Assembly (NCBI GenBank): GCA_027001815.1
Contig: JALTLT010000148.1
Location: forward strand, 1-5,762
Direction: 5' to 3'
Length of the DNA stretch: 5,762 bases
DNA from: Gammaproteobacteria bacterium
GTDB taxonomy: Bacteria; Pseudomonadota; Gammaproteobacteria; JALTLT01
Each line of letters opens with the position of its first letter. Position 1 is the stretch's first letter. The notes under the pieces are model-generated. The model made no database searches, had not been told where the DNA came from, and worked only from the letters and a program-made list of their open reading frames with translations. Below, piece by piece: positions 1-5,762 of this stretch. A program made the position numbers and the translations under genes.

Positions 1-3000
1 GAGGAGCAGGAGGGCGTGGTCGATGGCCCGGCCGCCGTCTCCTCCGCGGAGGAGGAGGCCCCGCCCCCCGAGGTGGACTCCGATCTCCTCCCGGCAGGCG
101 AGGAGGCCGTCGACGAGGAAGAGAGCGAGTCCCCCACCGAGCTGACGCCCGTGGATGAGCCCTTGCAGGAGGAGGGGCCGACGGCCGAATCCACCCTTTC
201 GGAAGCAGAGCCGGAGGAGGAACCCACTGCAGAGCTGGAAGGCGTGCCGGAAGCCGCGGAAGCGGAGGCGGAGGGGTCGCCGACTCTCCTCATGGAGGCT
301 CCCTCCTTCGAAGAGGAGGAGCCCACGGCGGAGATCCCCACCCTGGTCGGCGAGGCGGATATTTCGACACCGGAAGAGGAGAGGGCGGAGGCCGACGAGG
401 GGCGCGAGGAGCCGACCCAGGAGATCGAGTTCCCGGAAGAGGAAGAGGCGGCGGTGGCTCCCCCCCACGAGGAGAGAGAGTCCCCGCTGGCGGCGGCCGA
501 AGCGGAGAGGCCGACCGTCCCGTCCCCGGCGGATGCGGCGCCTCTCGACGCGATGGCCGGAGCCCTGCCGGCAGATATCGACGAGGACATTCTCGAGATC
601 TTCGTCGAGGAGGCCGAGGAGGAACTGGCCGTGATCCGCGAGCTTCTGCCGCTGTGGCGGCAGGACGTGGAGAACCACAGTTCGCTGACCCGTATCCGTC
701 GCGCCTTCCACACCCTCAAGGGCAGCGGTCGCCTGGTGGGGGCGGTGGCGATCGGCGAACTGGCCTGGTCGATGGAGAACATGCTCAACCGGGTGCTCGA
801 TTTCACCATTCCCGCCACCGACGCCATGTTTTCGCTGCTCGACGAGGCGACGCAGGTGCTTCCCCTGCTGGTGGCCCGGTTGCGGGGGGAGACGACCCCC
901 CCCATTGATGTGCAGGATCTGATCGACCGTGGCTTCGCCCTGGTCGAGGCGGAGAAGCAGGCGGCCCGACATCCCGTGGAGGAGAGCTATCCCCCGGAGG
1001 AGACGGTATCGTCCGAGGAGACCTTGCCGGAGAATCCCCCCCTGGCGATGGAGGAGACCCTCCAGCAGATCTTCACCCAGGAGTCGCTCGGCCACCTCGA
1101 GGAAGTGGTCCGGTTCATCGCCAACCTGGGCGTGCAGAACCAGGTGACCGACCCCCTGGTGCGGTCGCTGCATACCCTGCACGGCAGTGCCCGTATGGCC
1201 GGAGCCGCCCCCATCGCCGAAGTAGCCGGTCTGCTGGAGAAGCTGGCCAAGGCCCAGATGGCCAATGGTACGCCCATGGAGGGCGAGTACCTGGCCCTGC
1301 TCAAGGACGGAATGGCCGTGGTTGGCGAGATGCTGGATCTCATCAACCGTGTCGATCGCCCCCTGCCCGACACCTCGGTGTTGCTGGAGAAGATCGGCAT
1401 CCTTCTGGAGCATGAGCTGGAGCGGGAGGCTCAGGGCGGGTCGGGGCAGCCGGAGATGGCGCAGGAGGCTCCCTACGATGTGGAGCTGGTCGAGATCTTC
1501 GTCGAAGAGGCGGCGGAGATTCTCGATGCCCTGGAGAGGGTACTGGGAGAACTTCGCCACGCGGAAGACTCCGGCCCCCATCTGGAACGGCTGCAGCGGG
1601 AGATCCATACCCTCAAGGGCAGTGCCCGGATGGCGGGGGTGGAGAGTGTCGGCGATCTCAGTCACGCCATGGAGAATGTGCTCACCGATGTGGTCGAGGG
1701 GCGGTTGTCGCCCTCGTCCGACCTGTGGGATCTTCTCCAGGAGGTGGTGGATCGGTTGTTCGGCATGATCGAGACGGTGGTGGCACGCCAGATGCCCCCG
1801 CGGGACGACTCGTTGCTGGCGCGGCTGGAGAGTTTCTCCGCCACCCCGATGGAAGAGGGGGAGCCCACGAGCGAAATCGAGGCCGGAGCGGAGGTCGGGG
1901 AGGCCGTCGAGGTGCCCTCCGCAACCCCCGAGGTGGAGGAGGCCGGGGAAGAACCGGCTCGCCCCTTCGAAAAGGTGGTGCCCTTTCCCCTCGAGCCGGC
2001 GGCGGAGATCCCGCCGGTGCAGCCACCCCGCCGTCCTGCCGAGGAGGCTCCGCAAAAGAAGGAGGAGCGTGGCGAGAGGGTGCGCGTCGCCGCCGAGTTG
2101 CTGGACAACCTGGTCAATTTCGCCGGCGAGACCAGCATCTATCGTGCCCGCCTCGAGCAGCAGAACAGCGTCTTTCGCTTCAACCTGGACGAACTGCAGC
2201 AGACCATCTTCCGGCTCAGGGACCAGCTTCGCAAGTTCGAGATCGAAACCGAGGCGCAGATCCTCTTCCGGCACGAACAGACCAGTGGTGCCGACGACGA
2301 TTTCGATCCGCTGGAGATGGATCGCTACTCCTATCTCCAGCAGCTTTCGCGCTCCCTGATGGAGAGTGTCGACGACATCGCCAGTATCGAGGGCCTGTTA
2401 GCCAATCTGGTACGCGAATCGGAGAGCCTGCTGGTCCAGCAGTCGCGGGTCATCAACGAACTTCAGGAGGGGTTGATGCGCACCCGCATGGTGCCCATCA
2501 GCCGCCTGGCGCCCCGACTGCAGCGGCTGGTCCGCCAGACTGCTCGCGAACTGGGCAAGGAGGCCAAGCTCGTGGTGGCTGCCCAGGAGGGCGAGATCGA
2601 TCGTACCGTACTGGAGCGTCTGGCCGCTCCCCTCGAGCACATGCTTCGCAATGCCCTCTCCCACGGTATCGAGGCCCCGGCCGAACGGGAACGGGCCGGC
2701 AAGTCACGCAAGGGGACCATCACACTCGGGATGGTGAGAGAAGGCGCCGAGGTGGTCATCACCGTCGCCGACGACGGGGCGGGGATGGATCTGGACGCGA
2801 TCCGCGCCAAGGCGGTGGAGAGGGGGCTGCTCGCAGAAGGGGCACACGTCACCGACCACGACATCATGCAGTTCATTCTCGAATCCGGCTTCAGCACCGC
2901 CGACGAGGTGACCCAGATCGCCGGTCGTGGCGTCGGCATGGATGTGGTGAACAGCGAGCTGAAACAGATCGGGGGTGTGCTCAGCATCGATTCGGAACGG

Positions 3001-3900
3001 GGGCGAGGCACCACCTTCACCATCCGGTTACCCTTCACCCTTGCCCTCAACCAGGCCCTGCTGGTGGTGGTGGGCGAGGATCTCTTCGCCATCCCCCTGA
3101 CCAGTATCGAAGGCGTTGTGCGCCTGAGCCGGGAGGATCTGCAGGGGTTCCTGGAGCAGCCCGAACGTCCCTACGAGTATGCAGGCAATCGTTACGACGT
3201 GCGTCGCCTGTCCGACCTGCTCGGTCTCGAATCGCGTCCCATGGAGGAGGCACGGTGGGTGCCGGTCCTGCTCGTCCGCTCCGGCGATCACCGCGTCGCC
3301 CTGCAGGTGGATGGCCTGATGGGGAGCCGCGAGATCGTCGTCAAGTCGGTGGGGGCCCAGTTGAGTACCGTGCGCGGGCTGGCGGGGGCGACGATTCTGG
3401 CCGATGGCCGGGTGGTGCTGATCCTCGACGTGGGTGGCGTCATCCGTCTGGATGCCACCTCTCGCACCCGGCAGCCGGCCGAGCCCGCACCGCCCGTCGA
3501 GGCGGTTACCGAGCGGCGCAGGCCGCTGGTGATGGTGGTGGACGACTCGATCACCGTGCGCAAGGTCACCTCCCGTCTCCTGCAGCGGCACGACATGGAC
3601 GTGATCACTGCAAAGGATGGAGTGGACGCGGTGGCCCTTCTCTGGGAACAGCAGCCGGACGTCATGTTGCTGGATATCGAGATGCCCCGCATGGACGGTT
3701 TCGAACTGGCCACCCATGTTCGCAACGAAGAGCGTCTTCGAGACATCCCCATCATCATGATCACTTCGCGAGCCGGTGAAAAACATCGTCGTCGGGCGAA
3801 GGAGATCGGTGTGGACCGCTACCTGGGCAAGCCTTACCAGGAGTCCGATCTCCTGGAGGCCATCGACGATCTGGTGGGGGTGCGACATGGTGATGCCTGA
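1..3900 (+). CDS. chpA: Hybrid chemotaxis histidine kinase, ChpA/PilL type (5' end outside window)
   Basis: Core kinase of the Pil-Chp system, which controls type IV pilus twitching motility. The frame is open from base 1 (1299 residues visible, numbered from base 1). The GTG at base 16 is unlikely to be the start: the codons before it are open and equally acidic, and family members often carry more Hpt domains upstream. Domains in order: acidic Glu/Pro linker 1-190; Hpt1 about 193-310 (HTLKGSGR, His237); Hpt2 about 350-465 (HTLHGSAR, His391, with His for the usual Lys); Hpt3 about 492-605 (HTLKGSAR, His536); linker to about 690; long dimerisation segment 692-825; HATPase about 830-1015 with N box (Asn884, His888), G1 DDGAG 924-928, F box FST 964-966, G2 GRGVGMD 975-981 and G3 GRGTTF 1001-1006; CheW-like domain about 1017-1150; receiver about 1175-1295 with Asp1181/Asp1182, acceptor Asp1225, Thr1255 and Lys1277. 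All kinase and receiver key residues are present, so it should be active. By family knowledge, phosphate goes to PilG/PilH-type regulators and its own receiver. No frameshift seen. The chpA rather than pilL name rests on the chpB-chpC neighbours. Confidence 0.95.
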   Translation, partial: EEQEGVVDGPAAVSSAEEEAPPPEVDSDLLPAGEEAVDEEESESPTELTPVDEPLQEEGPTAESTLSEAEPEEEPTAELEGVPEAAEAEAEGSPTLLMEAPSFEEEEPTAEIPTLVGEADISTPEEERAEADEGREEPTQEIEFPEEEEAAVAPPHEERESPLAAAEAERPTVPSPADAAPLDAMAGALPADIDEDILEIFVEEAEEELAVIRELLPLWRQDVENHSSLTRIRRAFHTLKGSGRLVGAVAIGELAWSMENMLNRVLDFTIPATDAMFSLLDEATQVLPLLVARLRGETTPPIDVQDLIDRGFALVEAEKQAARHPVEESYPPEETVSSEETLPENPPLAMEETLQQIFTQESLGHLEEVVRFIANLGVQNQVTDPLVRSLHTLHGSARMAGAAPIAEVAGLLEKLAKAQMANGTPMEGEYLALLKDGMAVVGEMLDLINRVDRPLPDTSVLLEKIGILLEHELEREAQGGSGQPEMAQEAPYDVELVEIFVEEAAEILDALERVLGELRHAEDSGPHLERLQREIHTLKGSARMAGVESVGDLSHAMENVLTDVVEGRLSPSSDLWDLLQEVVDRLFGMIETVVARQMPPRDDSLLARLESFSATPMEEGEPTSEIEAGAEVGEAVEVPSATPEVEEAGEEPARPFEKVVPFPLEPAAEIPPVQPPRRPAEEAPQKKEERGERVRVAAELLDNLVNFAGETSIYRARLEQQNSVFRFNLDELQQTIFRLRDQLRKFEIETEAQILFRHEQTSGADDDFDPLEMDRYSYLQQLSRSLMESVDDIASIEGLLANLVRESESLLVQQSRVINELQEGLMRTRMVPISRLAPRLQRLVRQTARELGKEAKLVVAAQEGEIDRTVLERLAAPLEHMLRNALSHGIEAPAERERAGKSRKGTITLGMVREGAEVVITVADDGAGMDLDAIRAKAVERGLLAEGAHVTDHDIMQFILESGFSTADEVTQIAGRGVGMDVVNSELKQIGGVLSIDSERGRGTTFTIRLPFTLALNQALLVVVGEDLFAIPLTSIEGVVRLSREDLQGFLEQPERPYEYAGNRYDVRRLSDLLGLESRPMEEARWVPVLLVRSGDHRVALQVDGLMGSREIVVKSVGAQLSTVRGLAGATILADGRVVLILDVGGVIRLDATSRTRQPAEPAPPVEAVTERRRPLVMVVDDSITVRKVTSRLLQRHDMDVITAKDGVDAVALLWEQQPDVMLLDIEMPRMDGFELATHVRNEERLRDIPIIMITSRAGEKHRRRAKEIGVDRYLGKPYQESDLLEAIDDLVGVRHGDA
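127..426 (+). repeat. Repeated acidic E-E-P-T-x-E-(I/L) motif in the ChpA linker
   Basis: Within the low-complexity N-terminal linker of the kinase, a short acidic motif centred on Pro-Thr recurs with irregular spacing: ESPTEL (residues 43-48), EEGPTAES (57-64), EEEPTAEL (72-79), EEEEPTAEI (104-112) and REEPTQEI (135-142, numbered from base 1). A further copy, EPTSEIE (621-627, bases 1861-1881), lies in the separate linker after Hpt3. The copies are seen directly. That they act as docking or modification sites is only inference; biased Glu/Pro composition and replication slippage are alternatives. Confidence 0.6.
3873..3880 (+). promoter_or_regulatory. Weak ribosome binding site for chpB
   Basis: GGTGGGGG lies inside the end of chpA, six bases before the ATG at 3887. 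It is a poor Shine-Dalgarno match, but its spacing favours that ATG over the GTG at 3890 and the ATG at 3893. The weak site together with the gene overlap suggests that translation of chpB depends on ribosomes finishing chpA. Confidence 0.4.
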
Positions 3901-5185
3901 TCAGGGGTTCGCCCCCACCACCTGGCGTGTGGCCATTCTCACCCGTTCCGATCGGCAGCGTGAGCGCCTGACGGAGATCTGCGTCGCCAATGGCCTCAAC
4001 GTGGTGGATCTCTCGCTCGAGGAGCTCATCGAGGAATCGTCGCGGCAGAACGTCGATGTCCTCCTCATCGATGTGCATACCCCCCCTCGGGTCGGCGAAG
4101 CCGACGCGGTGGAGCTGCTGCTGGAACGAGAGAGCGTACCGGTGCTCCTTCACGACGGGGCCACGACCCGCTGGGAGGACTCCATCTCCGATCTCGCCTG
4201 GGGGAGGCGGCTCTGCGAGAAGCTCGTCTCCCTCGCCTGCGAGGCGATCGAGGCGCGCGAATCGGAGGTCAGAGGGGGGGGCTCCGGGGAGACCGCCGGC
4301 GCGGAGGCTCCGCTCCTCGAAGAGTGCGACGAGATTCTGGAGGAGTCGGACGCCTCGGACCAGATCGCCCGGGAGATGAAACGGCCGACGCTCTCCTTCC
4401 CCTTCGAGGAGCCCCTGGCCGACGAGGAGAGCGAAGAGAGCGAGCAAGGGCTCCTCTCCACGGACGACGAGTTTCTCCCTCTCGAGGAGGGTTCGGGGCT
4501 GGAGGAGGAGTTCGAACTGGAGGACGAGGAGGATACAGGGGTGTTCCAGTATCCGGATGAACTCTTCGAATCGGTTGCCGAGGAAGATCCCACCGGCGTG
4601 AATTGTGTCGCTCCCTGGGTCTGGGTCCTGGGGGCCTCCATCGGCGGGCCCCAGGCGCTGAAGCGCTTTCTCTCCCATCTGCCGGCCGACCTGCCCGTCG
4701 CCTTCATCCTTGCCCAGCACATCGGTGCCCCCTTTGTCACGGTGCTGGTGGAACAGCTCCGTCGTATCTGCAAGCTGGATGTGCGACCGGCCGAAGAGGG
4801 GTTCGTGATCCGGGCCAACGAACTGCTGGTGGCGCCAGTGGGCAGCACGCTCCGCTTCGACGAGTTCGGAAGCGTCGTGCTGCAGCCGGCAGCCGAGCAC
4901 GGCGTCTACAGCCCTTCCATCGATGAAGTGATGCTGGCCGTGGCGCGTCACTACGGTCCGAGAAGCGGTGCCATCCTGTTCAGCGGAATGGGGAACGACG
5001 GAGTACGTGGTGCCCGCGCCATCGCCGCCGCGGGGGGCAAGGTCTGGACGCAGGAGCCGGCAAGCTGCGTCGTGAGCAGCATGGTGGCCGGTGCCCAGGA
5101 GACGGGGGTGGTCGAGCACTCCGCGCCGCCGGAGGGACTCGCCGTCCGCCTGGTGGAATGGATGCACGAGGAGAAACTGTTGTGA
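3887..5185 (+). CDS. chpB: CheB-type protein-glutamate methylesterase, ChpB type
   Basis: Predicted cytoplasmic enzyme of 432 residues that removes methyl groups from glutamates of the pilus chemoreceptor, resetting its sensitivity. The C-terminal catalytic domain (about 243-430) has the CheB triad: Ser251 in GASIGGPQAL, His278 in AQHIGAPF and Asp371 in GMGNDGVRGA. The N-terminal part (about 13-122) looks like a receiver: VAILTRS could be strand 1 and VLLIDVHTP holds Asp62 at the acceptor position. It lacks the strand-1 acidic pair, has HD where strand 4 should give Thr/Ser, and has no Lys-Pro, so ordinary phosphorylation is doubtful. The linker (140-236) is extremely acidic, with about 38 Asp/Glu and 3 Arg/Lys in 97 residues. 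The start ATG overlaps the last 14 bases of chpA; GTG 3890 and ATG 3893 are alternatives. The frame is open further upstream, but only inside the chpA receiver coding region. Methylesterase function is near certain; the chpB name comes from gene order. Confidence 0.93.
   Translation: MVMPDQGFAPTTWRVAILTRSDRQRERLTEICVANGLNVVDLSLEELIEESSRQNVDVLLIDVHTPPRVGEADAVELLLERESVPVLLHDGATTRWEDSISDLAWGRRLCEKLVSLACEAIEARESEVRGGGSGETAGAEAPLLEECDEILEESDASDQIAREMKRPTLSFPFEEPLADEESEESEQGLLSTDDEFLPLEEGSGLEEEFELEDEEDTGVFQYPDELFESVAEEDPTGVNCVAPWVWVLGASIGGPQALKRFLSHLPADLPVAFILAQHIGAPFVTVLVEQLRRICKLDVRPAEEGFVIRANELLVAPVGSTLRFDEFGSVVLQPAAEHGVYSPSIDEVMLAVARHYGPRSGAILFSGMGNDGVRGARAIAAAGGKVWTQEPASCVVSSMVAGAQETGVVEHSAPPEGLAVRLVEWMHEEKLL
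5168..5173 (+). promoter_or_regulatory. Ribosome binding site that decides the chpC start
   Basis: GAGGAG at the end of chpB is separated by eight bases from the GTG at 5182. This good Shine-Dalgarno match makes GTG 5182 a better start than the in-frame ATG at 5158, which lies upstream of the site and deeper inside chpB. It also supports coupled translation across the 4-base GTGA overlap. Confidence 0.65.
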
Positions 5186-5649
5186 ATGAATCCCACCAGA
5201 TCGTGCGTTCGCTGCTGCTGCCTCTCGCCAATGGCGAATCGCTGCTGGTTCCCAGCGCAGCGGTGGCCGAAATCATCTCCTATGCCGCCCCGCAACCGGC
5301 GGAGGGTGCGCCTTCCTGGCTGGTCGGCTGGATGGAGTGGCGTGGTGCCCGCCTTCCGCTCGTCTCTTTCGAGGCACGCATGGGCGGTGACGCCGCTCAC
5401 GCCTCCAGGGGGCGACGTATCGTCGTTCTCAACACCATCACCGGAGAGATCGATCCCCCTTTCATCGCCCTGGTTCTGGAGACCCTTCCCCGCCCTCTGC
5501 TCGTCGATGCCGGAAAAGTGGATGCGTTGGACACCCCGCCCCCTCCGGCGGTGAAGATGAAGGTGAAGGCGGGGGATGTGGAAGCGATGATTCCCGATCT
5601 GGATACCCTGGAGAGTGAGGTGGCCGAACTCGCTTTGGCGACCGCCTGA
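5182..5649 (+). CDS. chpC: CheW-like adaptor protein, ChpC type
   Basis: A 155-residue soluble protein with a single CheW-like fold, expected to couple chemoreceptors to the kinase. Visible signs are an N-terminal strand pair around LLLPLANGESLLVPSAAVAE, the hydrophobic stretch WLVGWMEWRGARLPLVSFEA that matches the CheW region ahead of its conserved Arg/Gly core, the strand RRIVVLNTI, and FIALVLETLPRPLLVD in place of the usual G-hhVD-V segment. The C-terminus (GDVEAMIPDLDTLES) fits the final CheW strand and helix. Length is close to the roughly 170 residues of ChpC. The match is clear in pattern but divergent from motility CheW. The GTG start overlaps the chpB stop (GTGA) and is chosen for its ribosome site; an in-frame ATG at 5158 would add eight residues. 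It is the last gene seen in the operon; no chpD or chpE homologue begins before the window ends. The name chpC rests on gene order and the CheW-like pattern. Confidence 0.85.
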   Translation: MNESHQIVRSLLLPLANGESLLVPSAAVAEIISYAAPQPAEGAPSWLVGWMEWRGARLPLVSFEARMGGDAAHASRGRRIVVLNTITGEIDPPFIALVLETLPRPLLVDAGKVDALDTPPPPAVKMKVKAGDVEAMIPDLDTLESEVAELALATA

Positions 5650-5662
5650 GGGTTATTAACCC
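5650..5662. repeat. 13-base palindrome right after chpC
   Basis: GGGTTATTAACCC begins directly after the chpC stop codon: two perfect 6-base arms around a single T. It has no T run on either side, and a one-base loop is too tight for a normal hairpin, so it is not a typical intrinsic terminator. Its symmetry would suit a dimeric DNA-binding protein, but this is unproven. Confidence 0.5.
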
Positions 5663-5733
5663 GGCAAGGGTTTACATTATATTCAGCGCTTTGGATTTGC
5701 GTCGGATCAAGGCGCGGTGCGCAGGCAAGGGTT
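5663..5733. repeat. Direct repeat GGCAAGGGTT, two copies
   Basis: GGCAAGGGTT occurs at 5663-5672 and again at 5724-5733, 61 bases apart. The second copy forms the left arm of the hairpin downstream. Between them lies an AT-richer stretch (5671-5698). The repeat may mark the internal structure of an intergenic repeat element; chance recurrence of a 10-mer is not fully excluded. Confidence 0.4.
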
Positions 5734-5753
5734 GTTCCCTTGGCAAGCGCCGC
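5714..5753. repeat. Large imperfect hairpin, probable intergenic repeat element
   Basis: The apical stem is CAAGGG (5726-5731) with CCCTTG (5737-5742) around the loop TTGTT. The basal stem is GCGGTGC (5714-5720) with GCGCCGC (5747-5753), seven pairs including one G-T. An asymmetric internal loop (5 and 4 bases) lies between. No U run follows before the window ends, so a classical terminator is not supported. The flanking sequence (from about 5685) reads like the GC-rich structured repeats that recur between genes in many proteobacterial genomes; this is an impression, not a database match. The element may continue beyond the right edge. Confidence 0.5.
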
Positions 5754-5762
5754 AACACCGAG

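Larger units (their letters stand above)
5650..5762. other. Intergenic region downstream of the chpABC operon
   Basis: No coding sequence is seen in these last 113 bases. The region contains the palindrome, the direct repeats and the hairpin listed separately, with a relatively AT-rich patch (5671-5698) that contrasts with the surrounding DNA. The next gene and its strand lie outside the window. Confidence 0.7.

Noticed and set aside
16..18. GTG as the chpA start, preceded by a purine-rich GGAGGG stretch
   Set aside because: The purines are simply Glu codons, they sit too close to the GTG for a good ribosome site, and the frame is open to the window edge with the same acidic linker composition.
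1725..3779. 684-codon open frame on the + strand in another frame of chpA
   Set aside because: Its protein is rich in Gly, Arg and Pro with no recognisable motif, while the chpA frame across it holds all the kinase boxes. It is a GC-driven shadow.
3776..3886. Upstream extension of chpB to an ATG at 3776
   Set aside because: The extra 37 residues are read from the chpA receiver coding region in another frame and look unlike any CheB N-terminus. The ATG at 3887 gives a short, normal overlap.
3028..3888. 286-codon minus-strand frame opposite the CheW-like and receiver parts of chpA
   Set aside because: Composition is typical of an antisense shadow, with many His and Gln, and no domain signature is seen.
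3761..5167. Long open frame of 468 codons on the minus strand, opposite chpB
   Set aside because: It mirrors the chpB codons, has His/Arg/Gly-rich composition without any domain pattern, and chpB on the + strand carries an intact catalytic triad. Long antisense frames are expected in GC-rich genes.
5671..5699. Possible promoter, TTTACA at 5671-5676 with GGATTT 17 bases later
   Set aside because: The -35 match is fair but the -10 is poor, and no gene is seen downstream within the window. AT-richness of the repeat element explains it equally well.
5726..5742. Intrinsic terminator for the operon
   Set aside because: The apical stem is good, but neither strand has a T run after it within the window, so a standard Rho-independent terminator is not supported.

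Overview
The window holds the 3' part of a type IV pilus (Pil-Chp) chemosensory operon, all on the + strand: the end of a very large hybrid CheA kinase (ChpA/PilL type), a CheB-type methylesterase (ChpB type) and a short CheW-like protein (ChpC type). The same gene order ends the Pil-Chp cluster of Pseudomonas aeruginosa. The DNA is GC-rich (about two thirds by eye), with strong G/C third positions and long antisense open frames. Gene order, kinase architecture and GC content suggest a GC-rich gammaproteobacterium; the species cannot be told from the sequence.

Layout. Bases 1-3900: ChpA-like kinase, open at the left edge, so its start and probably further Hpt domains lie outside. The visible part reads: acidic Glu/Pro linker with a repeated PT-centred motif, three Hpt domains, a second linker, an unusually long dimerisation segment, an HATPase domain, a CheW-like domain and a C-terminal receiver. 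Bases 3887-5185: ChpB-like methylesterase with an intact Ser-His-Asp triad, preceded by a degenerate receiver and a very acidic linker. Bases 5182-5649: CheW-like protein, starting at a GTG that overlaps the chpB stop. Bases 5650-5762: no gene seen; a 13-base palindrome, an AT-richer stretch and a larger imperfect hairpin that looks like an intergenic repeat element cut by the window edge.

How they work together (from knowledge of the family). A pilus-linked methyl-accepting receptor (PilJ), not in the window, controls ChpA through CheW-like adaptors. ChpA autophosphorylates on Hpt histidines and passes phosphate to the PilG/PilH response regulators and its own receiver, tuning twitching motility and cAMP signalling. 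ChpB demethylates the receptor for adaptation; ChpC is an accessory adaptor. The two gene junctions overlap by 14 and 4 bases, so translation is probably coupled.

The window is mostly an ordinary, well-preserved chemosensory operon. I do not see a wholly new system. The points most worth a second look are the repeated linker motif in ChpA, the non-canonical receiver of ChpB, the Lys-to-His change in the second Hpt motif, and the structured element after chpC.
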